Assembly: GCF_030398385.1 (NCBI RefSeq)
Contig: NZ_JAOAOQ010000022.1
Coordinates: 28,198 to 92,197 of the forward strand
Direction: 5' to 3'
Origin: Aquibium sp. ELW1220
Lineage (GTDB): Bacteria; Pseudomonadota; Alphaproteobacteria; Rhizobiales; Rhizobiaceae
DNA length: 64,000 nucleotides
Under the pieces are notes generated by a model. The model did no database searches. It was not told the DNA's origin and saw only the letters and a list, made by a program, of their open reading frames with translations. Shown piece by piece: positions 10,314-20,072 of the stretch (the first letter of the stretch is position 1; each line of letters starts with the position of its first letter). A program made the position numbers and the translations under genes.

Positions 10314-11072
10314 TTACGAGAATGCGAATGTCATGGCGCCGTCGACGAGCATCATGTCGCCGCTGACCCAGCTGGATTCCGCGCCCGCCAGGAAGACCGC
10401 GGCGTTGGCGATGTCCTCCGGCTCGCCGAGCCGGCCGAGCGGCACCTTCTGGCGCCGCCGTTCCCAGCCGGCCTCGTCCACGACGAGATTGGCGCCGTCG
10501 GTGCGGGTCGAACCCGGTGCGATGGCGTTGACGCGGATGTTCAGCGGACCGAACTCGGCAGCGGCCGAGCGCGTCGACGCCTGCACGGCGGCCTTTACCG
10601 CGCTGTACATGACGCCGTGCCGCATCGCGATCAGCGCCGCCGGCGAGGCGATGTTGATGATGGAGCCGCCGCCGGCCTTCTCCATCTGCGGCACCACCGC
10701 CTGGTAGCCCCAGATCACGCCCTTGAAGCCGACGTCGATCATCAGGCCGATGGTCTTCTCGTCCTGTTCGAGAAGCGAGCCGTAGCGGTTGAACATGGCG
10801 TTGTTGACGAGGATGGTCGTCGGTCCGAAGGCGCCCTGCAGCCGTTCCGCCGCCGCGAAGACCTCGTCGCGCCGCGCGACATTGGCGACGAGCGGGATCG
10901 CCCGGCCGCCCGCGGCATTGATCTCGTCGGCGGCTGCGCCGGCAATCTCGGGCTTGAGGTCGAGGACGCCGACCGCGGCACCCTCGCGGGCGAAGGCATC
11001 CGAAATCGCGCGGCCGATGCCGCGGCCGCCCCCCGTCACCAGCGCCACGCGCCCCGCAAGCCTGCCCGCCAT
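10314..11072 (-). CDS. SDR family NAD(P)-dependent oxidoreductase
   Basis: A 252-residue classical SDR. It begins MAGRLAGRVALVTGGGRGIG with the TGGGRGIG cofactor motif near residues 14-21. It has the VNNAMF strand (in place of NNAG), the catalytic Tyr in YSAVK and the C-terminal GDMMLVDGAM typical of the family. It probably oxidises an alcohol intermediate of the pathway. ATGs at 11108 and 11090 are also in frame; 11072 has AAGGA 8 bases upstream and gives the normal SDR N-terminus, while 11108 abuts the stop of the LLM gene. It follows the first gene of the operon directly. Confidence 0.85.
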   Translation of the reverse strand: MAGRLAGRVALVTGGGRGIGRAISDAFAREGAAVGVLDLKPEIAGAAADEINAAGGRAIPLVANVARRDEVFAAAERLQGAFGPTTILVNNAMFNRYGSLLEQDEKTIGLMIDVGFKGVIWGYQAVVPQMEKAGGGSIINIASPAALIAMRHGVMYSAVKAAVQASTRSAAAEFGPLNIRVNAIAPGSTRTDGANLVVDEAGWERRRQKVPLGRLGEPEDIANAAVFLAGAESSWVSGDMMLVDGAMTFAFS

Positions 11073-11108
11073 CGTCGTTCCTTCACGCATCTGCACGTCC
11101 TGTTCCAT

Positions 11109-12422
11109 TCAACCGACCTTCGCTGCCCTGGCGAAAGTCTCGCGCGAGGCCATCGGAATGGCGCCGCCGCGCGTCGGATCGGCGTAGGTGCCGCCGGCGC
11201 TCGCGTAGTCCTTGCCCGTCCGCCGCTCGATCACGATTCCGATCGACTCGACGTTGGGAACGTCTTCGGCCCGAAGTGCCGCCAGCTTGGGCTTGCGGGC
11301 GAGCGCCTTCTCGATGAAGGGCGCGAGTTCCTCGTCCTTCCGCCGCAGACGCTCGTCCTCGCCCTCCTTCAGCGCCGGCATGACCTCGCTGGCGAAGAGC
11401 TCCATCGCCTCGCAGATATGGTCGTGCCGGTTCATCCCGGACTGCTGGATGAAGATCATCTGGTCGACCCCGACGTCGGCATAGCTCTTCAGATGCTCGC
11501 GGACGCTGGCCGGGGTGCCGATCGAGCCCGAGCCGGGCGTCTCGCGCATCTCGTCCTTCACCGCCTGGAAACGGTTCCAGAGATTGGTGACGCCGGGCCG
11601 ATGCTCGCCGTAGACGGCATAGTGGGCGATCGAGAACCCGAAGAAGCGGAAGCCGTCGAGGCCGCGACGGATCGCCTCCCCGTGGTTCTGGTGCACCATC
11701 ATCCCGTTCAGCGTCGCGAAGTTGGCGTTCACCGAATGGCCGATCGGCACGCACTCGTCCGACTTGATGATCGCATAATACTCGTCGCGCCACAGCTTGG
11801 CCTGGGACGCCTCGACGAAACCGAAAACCAGCGCGCCGACGCCGTTGCGGGCCGCGCGCAGGATGCTCTCGCGGCGCGAGCAGGCCATCCAGATCGGCGG
11901 ATGCGGCTTCTGCAGCGGCTTCGGCACGACGTTGCGCACCGGCATGGAAAAGAACTGGCCCTCGTGGCCGGGATAGGGCCGCATGGTCATCATGTTGGCC
12001 GTCTGCTCGACGGCCTCGCGCCACATGGCCGTCTTCTGCTCCGGCTCGATGCCGAAGCCATGCATCTCGATCAGGGAGCCGGACTCGCCCGTTCCCCATT
12101 CGACGCGGCCGCGCGACAGGAGATCGAGGGTGGCAAGCCGCTCGGCGACCCTGGCGGGATGATTGTAGGCCGGCGGCGACAGGCAGATGCCGTGGCCGAT
12201 GCGGATGTTGCGGGTGCGCTGGGACACGGCGCCGAGGAAGACTTCCGGCGCGGAAGAATGCGAATACTCCTCGAGGAAATGGTGCTCGACCTCCCACATG
12301 TGGTCGAAACCCAGACGATCGGCGAGCTCGACCTGTTCGAGCGCCTCGTCGAAGAGCCTCAGTTCGCCGTCCTCGCCCCACGGCTGCGGCAACTGGTGCT
12401 CGTAAAAGACACCGAGCTTCAT
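11109..12422 (-). CDS. LLM-class flavin-dependent monooxygenase (luciferase-like), operon leader
   Basis: A 437-residue luciferase-like monooxygenase, longer than the second LLM protein. It opens MKLGVFYEHQLPQPW and has WEVEHHFLEEYSHSSAPEVF, the conserved substrate/flavin region of this class; PPIWMACSRRESI is another typical segment. It has a C-terminal extension of about 60 residues past the barrel. It would use FMNH2 from the reductase at 4676-5257. A very strong ribosome site (GGGAGGAGG) precedes the ATG. It is the first gene of the leftward operon, directly opposite the divergent IclR gene, and is thus likely the key regulated step. The substrate is unknown. Confidence 0.87.
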   Translation of the reverse strand: MKLGVFYEHQLPQPWGEDGELRLFDEALEQVELADRLGFDHMWEVEHHFLEEYSHSSAPEVFLGAVSQRTRNIRIGHGICLSPPAYNHPARVAERLATLDLLSRGRVEWGTGESGSLIEMHGFGIEPEQKTAMWREAVEQTANMMTMRPYPGHEGQFFSMPVRNVVPKPLQKPHPPIWMACSRRESILRAARNGVGALVFGFVEASQAKLWRDEYYAIIKSDECVPIGHSVNANFATLNGMMVHQNHGEAIRRGLDGFRFFGFSIAHYAVYGEHRPGVTNLWNRFQAVKDEMRETPGSGSIGTPASVREHLKSYADVGVDQMIFIQQSGMNRHDHICEAMELFASEVMPALKEGEDERLRRKDEELAPFIEKALARKPKLAALRAEDVPNVESIGIVIERRTGKDYASAGGTYADPTRGGAIPMASRETFARAAKVG

Positions 12423-12608
12423 GGCTCATCCTCCTCCCGTCGCGGACTTTGCCCAGCGGGCGTCCGTCTCGTCTCCTCCCGGCGCCAGGGCGTGTTCGGC
12501 CTTGACGAGCGATACCTTGTCATGCGCAGTGCGCCGGAACCAGACAAACTCGTACGTGGCGGGCAGTTTCACATCTCTGAATCTCCGCTTCGCCACAGGG
12601 ACCGTCCG
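12423..12608. promoter_or_regulatory. Divergent control region between LLM operon and IclR gene
   Basis: The 186 bp between the divergent starts must hold both promoters and probably the IclR operator. An 11-bp palindrome, GCGCA-G-TGCGC, lies at 12524-12534. TTGACG at 12502-12507 could be a plus-strand -35 box, but no convincing -10 follows at 17 bp. The IclR operator itself cannot be fixed by eye. Confidence 0.4.
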
Positions 12609-13388
12609 ATGCAGAACTCGCAGGTCAAGTCGGCAACCCGAGCGATCGAGATTCTCGAATATTTCAAGCGCGTTAGGCAGCCCCGCGCGATGTCGGAGAT
12701 CGCGGTGGCGCTGGGCTATCCGCAATCCAGCACGACCGTTCTTCTGAAGACGCTGGTCACGCTCGGCTACCTGAACTTCGACCGCAGCGACCGTCTCTAC
12801 TTCCCCACGCCCAAAGTGACGTCGCTGGGAGACTGGATTCCGCGCGCGCTGTTCGGCACCAGCCGCGTGCTCGACGCGCTGCGCGACGTGCATGCGGCGA
12901 CCGGCGAGACGGTGTCGATCGGCATCCGCAACGACGTCTATCTGCAGTACATCCAGATCATCCAGTCGGTGCATGCGCTGCGGTTCCATGTCGACGAAGG
13001 CACGCTGCGGCCGCTGACGCAGTCGGCGGTCGGCTGGATGCTCCTGTCCACCATGCCCGACGACAAGATCGACAACATCGTGCGCCGCGCCAACATCGCG
13101 ACGCCGAAGCCCGCGGAGCGCGTCAAGATCGCCGACATGATGGAGAAGGTGCGCGAGATCAGGCAGACCGGCTATTGCTGGACGGAGAACGTGCCCTTCC
13201 TCGGCGGCGGCACGGTCTGCGTTCTCCTGCCGATCACGATCCAGAACCAGCCGGTGGTGCTCGGCCTCGGCGGCGCGGCAGAGCGCATCCGCCAGAACCG
13301 GGACCGTTATCTGGCGGCGCTGCAGCGGGCGGCCCGGGCGGTCCAGCCGAGCGATCCCTTCGACCAGCCGATCGACATCGAATTCTGA
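12609..13388 (+). CDS. IclR family transcriptional regulator
   Basis: A 259-residue protein with an N-terminal winged helix-turn-helix (about residues 5-60; the segment MSEIAVALGYPQSSTTVLLK carries the recognition helix). A C-terminal IclR effector domain follows, ending in a GGTVCVLLPI / GLGGAAERI region typical of small-molecule sensing. IclR proteins often control aromatic or fatty-acid catabolism. AGGGA lies 9 bases before the ATG. The gene diverges from the LLM operon and converges on the livM end of the second operon, so it sits centrally between the two halves of the presumed pathway. A pathway intermediate or substrate is the expected effector. Confidence 0.9.
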   Translation: MQNSQVKSATRAIEILEYFKRVRQPRAMSEIAVALGYPQSSTTVLLKTLVTLGYLNFDRSDRLYFPTPKVTSLGDWIPRALFGTSRVLDALRDVHAATGETVSIGIRNDVYLQYIQIIQSVHALRFHVDEGTLRPLTQSAVGWMLLSTMPDDKIDNIVRRANIATPKPAERVKIADMMEKVREIRQTGYCWTENVPFLGGGTVCVLLPITIQNQPVVLGLGGAAERIRQNRDRYLAALQRAARAVQPSDPFDQPIDIEF

Positions 13389-13393
13389 GCAGA

Positions 13394-13414
13394 CCCGGCC
13401 GGCAACCGGCCGGG
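13394..13414. terminator. Bidirectional hairpin between iclR and livM ends
   Basis: A perfect 9-bp stem (CCCGGCCGG at 13394-13402 with CCGGCCGGG at 13406-13414) with a 3-nt loop lies 5 bases after the iclR stop and 17 bases from the livM stop. It suits termination from both sides of the convergent pair, although no T tract follows on either strand. Confidence 0.5.
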
Positions 13415-13431
13415 CCTCGCGTGCGGGCGCC

Positions 13432-14403
13432 TCAGTGGGCGCTGGCCGGCTTTGGCGCATCCGCCTTCGCGGCGGGCTTCCGGCGGTTGGCGAGGAATGT
13501 CGCCAGCGCCGACAGTTCGCCGACGAAGCCGCGCCGGAAGAAGACGATCACGACGAGCAGGATGACGCCCTGGCTGATCAGCGCCCACTCGCCGAAGCCG
13601 GCGAGATAGTCGTTGAGCCAGATGATGATGCCGGCGCCGAAGATCGGTCCGAGCAGCGTGCCGAGACCGCCGAGCAGCGTCATCAGGATGACTTCGGCCG
13701 AGATCGGCCAGGAGGCATCGGTGAGGGTCGCGAACTGGTAGACGGTCGCCTTCATGCCGCCGGCCACGCCCGCCATGGTCGCCGAAATGACGAAGGCGAG
13801 CAGCTTGATGCGTTCCGGGTCGAAGCCCAGCGATTCCACGCGCGGCTGGTTGTCGCGCACGGCCTTGAGTATCTCGCCGTAGGGCGAATGGACCACCCGG
13901 TAGTAGACGAAGACGCTGACGAGCGTGATGGCCATCACGACGTAATAGTAGGTGAAGTTGTCGGTAACGTCCAAAATACCGAACATCGGGTTGCGCGGGA
14001 TGGCCTGCATGCCGTCCTCGCCGCCGGTGAACGGCGACTGCAGCAGAATGAAATAGATGAACTGCGAGAAGGCGAGCGTGATCATGGCGAACTGGATGCC
14101 CTGCCGGCGGATCGTCAGCATGCCGATGAGCAGGCCGAGCAGGCCGCTGACCGCGGCCCCCGCCAGGATCGCCAGTTCGATCGAGACCGGCGTCGACTTC
14201 AGGATGTAGCCGGTGACGTAGGCGGCACCGCCGAAGAACATGGCGTGGCCGAAGCACAGGAGCCCGGAATAGCCGAGCAGGAGGTTGAACGAGCAGGCGA
14301 AGACGACGAAGCACATGATCGTCATCAAGGTGACGGTGTAGAAATGGAAGGGCGCGACGGCGAGCAGCGCGATCGCCGCGGCGATCAGGAGAAGACGGAT
14401 CAT
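13432..14403 (-). CDS. Branched-chain-type ABC transporter permease (LivM)
   Basis: A 323-residue integral membrane protein of the LivM family, with about nine hydrophobic segments. The motif FNLLLGYSGLLCFGHAMFFG (conserved GyaGqlSfGha region) and the cytoplasmic EAA-like loop ending SLGFDPERIKLLAFVISA are visible. It forms the inner-membrane channel with LivH. Its ATG overlaps the livH stop as TGATG, with AAGGAG 9 bases upstream, so livH and livM are coupled. The short hydrophilic C-terminus is Ala/Lys-rich. It is the last gene of the operon beginning at 21704. Confidence 0.92.
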   Translation of the reverse strand: MIRLLLIAAAIALLAVAPFHFYTVTLMTIMCFVVFACSFNLLLGYSGLLCFGHAMFFGGAAYVTGYILKSTPVSIELAILAGAAVSGLLGLLIGMLTIRRQGIQFAMITLAFSQFIYFILLQSPFTGGEDGMQAIPRNPMFGILDVTDNFTYYYVVMAITLVSVFVYYRVVHSPYGEILKAVRDNQPRVESLGFDPERIKLLAFVISATMAGVAGGMKATVYQFATLTDASWPISAEVILMTLLGGLGTLLGPIFGAGIIIWLNDYLAGFGEWALISQGVILLVVIVFFRRGFVGELSALATFLANRRKPAAKADAPKPASAH

Positions 14404-15284
14404 CAGTTCTGCTCCTTGCCGCTGAAGATGCCGGCCGGCCGAAGGTAGAGGGCGACCGTCATGAACAGGAAAATGACGACGCTGGCGGCTTCCGGATAGA
14501 ACACCTTGGTCAGTCCCTCGACGACGCCCAGCATGTAGCCGGTGGCAACCGCGCCGATGATCGAGCCCATGCCGCCGATCACCACGACCGCGAAGACGAC
14601 GATCATCAGGCTCGAGCCCATCGACGGGGAGACCTGGTAGATCGGTGCGGCGAGCACGCCGCACAGACCTGCGAGGCCGACGCCGAAGCCGTAGGTCAGC
14701 GTCATCATCTTCGGAACGTTGATGCCGAAGGTCTGGACCAGCTGCGGCTTCTCGTTGGCGGCGCGGAGATAGGATCCGAGCTTGGTGTGCTCGATCAGGA
14801 TCCAGGTGCCGAGGCAGGTGACGACGGAGAAGACCACCACCCAGAGCCGGTAGTAGGGCATGAACATGAAGCCGAGATTGACGCCGCCGGGGATGGGGTT
14901 CTGATACGGCAGGCCGGTCGAGCCGTACTGGTAGCGCACGAGGCCCTCGACGATGAGCGCGACGGCGTAGGTGGCGAGCAGGCTGTAGAGGTGATCGAGC
15001 CCGGCCAGCGGCCGCAGCAGGACCCTCTCCAGGAACATGCCCGAGATCGCGACCAGCACCGGGGCGATGACCAGCGCCGGCCAGTAGCCGATGCCGAGGT
15101 GGTTGAGCAGCAGCCAGGCGACGAAGGCGCCGAGCATGTACTGCGCACCATGGGTGAAGTTGATGACGTGCATCATGCCGAAGATGATGACGAGGCCCAT
15201 CGAGAGCATGGCGTAGAACGAGCCGTTGATCAGCCCGATCAGGACCTGCCCCATGAGCAGTTGCGTCGAGATTCCGTCGAACAT
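14403..15284 (-). CDS. Branched-chain-type ABC transporter permease (LivH)
   Basis: A 293-residue LivH-type permease with about eight membrane segments. MLSMGLVIIFGMMHVINFTHG near the N-terminus and GGMGSIIGAVATGYMLG near the C-terminus are signature regions. It pairs with LivM. The gene starts 4 bases after livF ends. The ribosome site is weak (GGGGGTG), consistent with translational coupling to livF. Confidence 0.92.
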   Translation of the reverse strand: MFDGISTQLLMGQVLIGLINGSFYAMLSMGLVIIFGMMHVINFTHGAQYMLGAFVAWLLLNHLGIGYWPALVIAPVLVAISGMFLERVLLRPLAGLDHLYSLLATYAVALIVEGLVRYQYGSTGLPYQNPIPGGVNLGFMFMPYYRLWVVVFSVVTCLGTWILIEHTKLGSYLRAANEKPQLVQTFGINVPKMMTLTYGFGVGLAGLCGVLAAPIYQVSPSMGSSLMIVVFAVVVIGGMGSIIGAVATGYMLGVVEGLTKVFYPEAASVVIFLFMTVALYLRPAGIFSGKEQN

Positions 15285-15288
15285 CGGC

Positions 15289-16027
<739 letters not shown>

Positions 16028-16035
<8 letters not shown>

Positions 16036-16831
16036 CCACCCCTCCCATGTAGGCCTCGATCACGCGCTGGTCGCTGGAGACCTCGTCGTAGGTTCCTTCC
16101 GCGAGCACTTCGCCGTGCTGCAGCACCGTGATGCGGTCGCACAGGGTCGAGACGACGGACAGATTGTGCTCCACGAGGAGCACGGTCCGTCCCACCGCCA
16201 CCTTCCGGATCAGATCGGTGATCGGCTCGATGTCCTCGTGGCCCATGCCCGCGGTCGGCTCGTCGAGGAGCATGACCTGCGGCTCCAGCGCCAGCGTGGT
16301 GGCGATCTCCAGGGCGCGCTTCTTGCCGTAGGACAGCTCGGCTGCGGTGATGCCGCGGCTCTCGACGATGCCCACCTGCTCGAGCAGTTCCTCGGCGCGC
16401 CGGTTGAGCGGCGCCACCGCGCGCAGCGACCGCCAGAAATGGTAGCCGGTGCCGTAGGGCGCCTGCAGCGCCACGCGCACGTTTTCGAGCACGGTCAGGT
16501 TCGGGAAGATCGCCGAAATCTGGAACGAGCGGACGAGGCCGCGGCGCGCCACTTCGGCCGATCGCAGGCGGGAGATGTCCTCGCCATTGAGCAGGATCTT
16601 ACCTTTGGTCGGCTGCAGCGTCTTGGTCAGAAGATTGAAGCAGGTCGTCTTGCCGGCGCCGTTCGGCCCGATGAGCGCGTGGATGGAGCCCCGCCGCACG
16701 GCGAGGTCCACGTCCTTGACGGCCGCGAAGCCGCCGAAGACCTTCGTCAGGCCTTCGCCGACCAGCGCGTAATCCGCGCCCGTCGCCGACGCGGCAGCCC
16801 CTGCCGGCACGGCATCAGCCATGGTGACCAT
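16028..16831 (-). CDS. ABC transporter ATP-binding protein (LivG)
   Basis: A 267-residue ABC ATPase of the LivG type. Walker A GPNGAGKTT is at 55-63. The signature is degenerate (LSYGKKR), as usual for LivG. Walker B is VMLLDEP, with LLVEHNLSVV after it. The characteristic LivG stretch VRSFQISAIFPNLTVLENV is present. Strong GGAGGAG precedes the ATG at 16831; a second ATG at 16822 is possible. It follows an acyl-CoA dehydrogenase gene, tying the transporter to acyl-CoA catabolism. Confidence 0.92.
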
Positions 16832-16871
16832 TGTTCTCCTCCCTCGAACGCGGGAAACCCGCGGCAGTCGA

Positions 16872-18035
16872 TCAGCTCGGCAGTCGCAGGACGGCCTTTG
16901 CCAGGATGTTCTTCTGTATTTCGTTCGATCCGCCGAAGATGGCCGGCGCGCGCGAATCCAGGAACAGGTTCATCGCGTCGACCTCGTCGTTGCCGGCCTC
17001 GATGTCGTCGAAGAACCGCGCGTCCTCCCCGGCCAGCATCAGCGTCTCCTCGGTGATGCGCTGGTAGAGCTCGGTCGTGAAGATCTTCAGCATCGAGACG
17101 TCCGCACCGAGTTCTCCGCCGTCGCGCAACACCTTGGCGAAGCGATCGAAGGCCGAGCCGAGATCATAGATGTCGAGGCGGTGCCTGGCATAGCGCGACA
17201 GGAAGGCCGGGTCGTCGAACGCACCGCGGGCGCGGGCGAGTTTCTCCAGCCGCTCGATGGCGATCTCGGGGCGCGTCGTCGCGCCGAGGAAGATGCGCTC
17301 GTGGCCGAGCACCGACTTCGCCACGTCCCAGCCCTGGTCGACCGCGCCGACGACGTTTTCGACCGGGACCCGGACGTCGTCGAAGAAGACCTCGCAGAAA
17401 TCGGTCTCGCCGCGCAGATTGGCGATGGGACGCACGCGCACGCCGGGCGTGGTCATGTCGATGAGGAGAACGGTGATGCCCTTCTGGCGCACCTTCTCGT
17501 CGCGGCTGGTGCGCACGAGCGCGAAGATCCAGTTGGCGCAATGCGCGAGCGTCGTCCAGATCTTCTGGCCGTTGACGACGAAGACGTCGCCGTCGCGCAC
17601 CGCGGCGGTGCGCAGGCTCGCGAGGTCGGAGCCGGAATTCGGCTCGGAATAGCCCTGGCACCAGACATGCTCGCCGGTGAGGATGCGCGGCAGGTAGTGC
17701 GCCTTCTGCTCCTCGGTGCCGTGCTCGAGCATCAGCGGGCCGATCAGGCCGAGCCCGTGGTCGGGAATGCGCGGGCAGCCGAGCCGGCCCCATTCCTCGA
17801 CATAGATCATGTGCTTGGCCGGCGTCAGGCCCATGCCGCCGTGCTCGACCGGCCAGACGGGGGCGAGCCAGCCTTCCTCGGCCAGCGCATGGTACCAGAC
17901 CGACACCTCGTCGAAGAGCGGCCGCTGCTTGCGCATGAAGCGAAGGTCGGCCGGCAGCCGGCGCGCGACGAGATCGCGGAAGGCCTCGCGAAAGGCCTCG
18001 TCGGACAGGGCGTTCCAGTCGGTCGCGGGCGCCAT
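16872..18035 (-). CDS. Acyl-CoA dehydrogenase (full-length, FadE-like)
   Basis: A 387-residue acyl-CoA dehydrogenase. YSEPNSGSD (129-137) is the family motif in the middle beta domain, and FGGSNEIQKN near the C-terminus is the second. WTTLAHCANW and the middle domain region are typical of the subgroup acting on bulky or ring-containing acyl-CoAs. These flavoproteins introduce an alpha-beta double bond and pass electrons to ETF. The ATG overlaps the enoyl-CoA hydratase stop as TGATG. It is paired with a second, divergent acyl-CoA dehydrogenase at 18827-19948, an arrangement seen for heteromeric dehydrogenases of steroid and alicyclic acid pathways; whether these two form a heteromer is inference. 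Confidence 0.9.
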   Translation of the reverse strand: MAPATDWNALSDEAFREAFRDLVARRLPADLRFMRKQRPLFDEVSVWYHALAEEGWLAPVWPVEHGGMGLTPAKHMIYVEEWGRLGCPRIPDHGLGLIGPLMLEHGTEEQKAHYLPRILTGEHVWCQGYSEPNSGSDLASLRTAAVRDGDVFVVNGQKIWTTLAHCANWIFALVRTSRDEKVRQKGITVLLIDMTTPGVRVRPIANLRGETDFCEVFFDDVRVPVENVVGAVDQGWDVAKSVLGHERIFLGATTRPEIAIERLEKLARARGAFDDPAFLSRYARHRLDIYDLGSAFDRFAKVLRDGGELGADVSMLKIFTTELYQRITEETLMLAGEDARFFDDIEAGNDEVDAMNLFLDSRAPAIFGGSNEIQKNILAKAVLRLPS

Positions 18036-18811
18036 CAGATCTCGTCCTTGAACACCGCCGGACGCTTCTCGATGAAGGCGCGCATGGCTTCCTTGGAATC
18101 CGCGTGGCGGGTCATCTCGACCGTCAGGTTCTGCTCGAAGCGGTAGCCGTCGCGCAGGGGCATGTTCTCGACCGTGTTGATGGCGCGCTTGGCAAGGCTC
18201 AGCGCCTTGGGGCTCTTCGAGGCGATGATGCGGGCCATCTTCATGGCCTCGTCCATGAGATTCTCGAGCGGCACGCAGGCCTCGATGATGCCGCGCCGGT
18301 AGGCCTCCTCGGCCGGAACGCGGTAGCCGGTCAGGATCATGCGGCGGGCGAGCGATTTCGGGAACAGCGACATGGTGTGGCGCGCGCCGCCCATCAGGCC
18401 GATGTCGATCTCGGGCAGGCCGAAAACGGCGTTGTCGGAGGCCAGGATAATGTCGGCGGCGACGATCGGACCCATGCCGGCGCCCAACGCCGGACCATTG
18501 ACGGCAGCGATGACGGCCTTGCCGCATTCCATGATGCAGTTCGACACCTCGCGCGTGCGGCGCAGGTGGCGGTAGGTCTCGCCCTTGATGTCGCCGATGG
18601 CCTGACGGTTCTTGATGTCGGCGCCGGCGGAGAAGATCTTCTCGCGGCCGGTGATGACGATGCAGCGGACTTCCGGGGTGTCGTTCAGTTCGTCGAAGAC
18701 CTCGATCATCTCGTCGGAGAAGTCACGCGAGTAGGCGTTGACCGGCGCGTTGTCCATCTTGACGACCGCGACGTGGTCTTCGATGGTCACCTTGATCAGA
18801 TTGTTCCGCAT
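18035..18811 (-). CDS. Enoyl-CoA hydratase/isomerase family protein, one catalytic Glu missing
   Basis: A 258-residue crotonase-fold protein. FSAGADIKNR (60-69) and NGPALGAGMG (105-114) form the oxyanion-hole loops. Of the two glutamates used by hydratases (rat Glu144 and Glu164), the second is present in FGLPEID (Glu134), but the first position is Gly114. Crotonases with only the second Glu are commonly isomerases, dehalogenases or other enzymes, so hydration should not be assumed. GGGAGGAC gives a good ribosome site. It lies between two acyl-CoA dehydrogenases in one operon. Confidence 0.88.
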   Translation of the reverse strand: MRNNLIKVTIEDHVAVVKMDNAPVNAYSRDFSDEMIEVFDELNDTPEVRCIVITGREKIFSAGADIKNRQAIGDIKGETYRHLRRTREVSNCIMECGKAVIAAVNGPALGAGMGPIVAADIILASDNAVFGLPEIDIGLMGGARHTMSLFPKSLARRMILTGYRVPAEEAYRRGIIEACVPLENLMDEAMKMARIIASKSPKALSLAKRAINTVENMPLRDGYRFEQNLTVEMTRHADSKEAMRAFIEKRPAVFKDEI

Positions 18812-18826
18812 GATGTCCTCCCGGCC

Positions 18827-19948
18827 TCAGGCCGCACGTTCCAGATTGACGAATTCGAGCCGAAGATCTTCCGGCTGGCCGAGCGTCGCGTTCAGGCTGA
18901 TCGCGCGCTTCAGGTAAAGACCGATGTCGCATTCGTCGGTAAAGCCCATGGCGCCATGAAGGTGGACGGCGCGCCGGCAGATCGAGACTGCGGAGTCGCC
19001 CGCCCGTGCCTTGGCGGCGAGCACGGCCAGCCGGCCGGCCCGCGCGTCATCGTCCCGCAGCGTCTCGACCGCGTTGACGACCGCCGCGCAGGCGAACTCG
19101 GCATCCGACCACATCTCGACGAGGCGATGCTGGATGGCCTGGAAGCTGGCGATCGGCTTGCCGAACTGCACGCGCGCCCTGGTGTAGTCGATGGTGATCT
19201 CGACCGCGCGCGAGGCGATGCCGGCGAGTTCGGCTGCGAGCGCGACGCGGGCATTGCAGACGGCCTCGTCGAGCAGTCCAGCCTCGGTCGGCGCCTGCGC
19301 GATCAGGGCGGCGCCGGGCAGACGGCACTGGTCGAAGCGGATCTTTCCGATCGCGGCACCATCGACGCCGGTGGCCGTTTCGACGGACAGGCCGGCGCTG
19401 CCCGAAGGAACCGAGAACAGGCCGACGCCATCGTCCATCGCGGCGACCACGAGCAGATCGGTTGCGGAAAGGGCCAGGTCGACGTGGCGCTTGCCGCCCG
19501 CAAGCAGGTACCCGCCATCGGGTGCCGCGCGTGCCGAGACGGCGTGGCCCGCGACGTCCATCCATGCCGGAGCCAGGACCAGGCTGCCGTCGACGAGACC
19601 CGCAACGAGACGATCACGTTCGGCCGATGCCGGCGCCCGGGCAAGAAGCGTGGACGCGAAGACGGCACCGATGGCGAGCGGCTCGCTGATCAGCGCGCGG
19701 CCGAGCGCCTCGCTGACGACGGCCTGCTCGGTGAGCGACAGGCCGGTGCCGCCCAGCGCCTCGGGGACGAGGATGCCGGTCAAGCCGGCCTCGGCCATGG
19801 CCTTCCAGAGAGCGATGTCCGTGTCGGCGCCTGCCGCCCGCTTCCTGCGCACAGAGGCCGGGCCTGGCTGGCGTGAGGCGAGCGTCGACACGCTGTCGCG
19901 CAACATGGCGAGCATGCCTTCGGCATCGTCGAAAATGGATTGCGGCAT
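18827..19948 (-). CDS. Acyl-CoA dehydrogenase family protein (second, divergent subunit)
   Basis: A 373-residue acyl-CoA dehydrogenase homologue. The N-terminal helical domain includes GLTGILVPEALGGTGLSLTE, and the C-terminal domain has FGKPIASFQAIQHRLVEMW and LHGAMGFTDECDIGLYLKR. The middle domain is shorter and lacks the usual SEPxSGSD motif, as in partner subunits of alpha2beta2 dehydrogenases. Two adjacent ATGs occur; the second (19948) has better spacing from GGGAGGA. It forms an operon with the hydratase-like gene 15 bases downstream. Confidence 0.87.
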   Translation of the reverse strand: MPQSIFDDAEGMLAMLRDSVSTLASRQPGPASVRRKRAAGADTDIALWKAMAEAGLTGILVPEALGGTGLSLTEQAVVSEALGRALISEPLAIGAVFASTLLARAPASAERDRLVAGLVDGSLVLAPAWMDVAGHAVSARAAPDGGYLLAGGKRHVDLALSATDLLVVAAMDDGVGLFSVPSGSAGLSVETATGVDGAAIGKIRFDQCRLPGAALIAQAPTEAGLLDEAVCNARVALAAELAGIASRAVEITIDYTRARVQFGKPIASFQAIQHRLVEMWSDAEFACAAVVNAVETLRDDDARAGRLAVLAAKARAGDSAVSICRRAVHLHGAMGFTDECDIGLYLKRAISLNATLGQPEDLRLEFVNLERAA

Positions 19949-20051
19949 CATTCCTCCCGGATGCAGCTTACGCCGTCTTGTACCGCACGGTAGGCGATGC
20001 CTCGCTGGCGGACAAACGAAACAGCTTGCTGCAGTGTCGTTTCATGAATGT

Positions 20052-20070
20052 GAAGTCGCCTGGCGACTTC
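20052..20070 (-). terminator. Hairpin after the acyl-CoA ligase gene
   Basis: GAAGTCGCC (20052-20060) and GGCGACTTC (20062-20070) form a perfect inverted repeat with almost no spacer, directly after the ligase stop at 20073. There is no T tract. It may be an attenuator within the operon rather than a full terminator. Confidence 0.35.
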
Positions 20071-20072
20071 GC

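Noticed and set aside
10113..12608. Long open frame running into the IclR gene from upstream
   Set aside because: It overlaps LivK, SDR and LLM genes antisense. Only the part from 12609 matches IclR and it has a ribosome site there.
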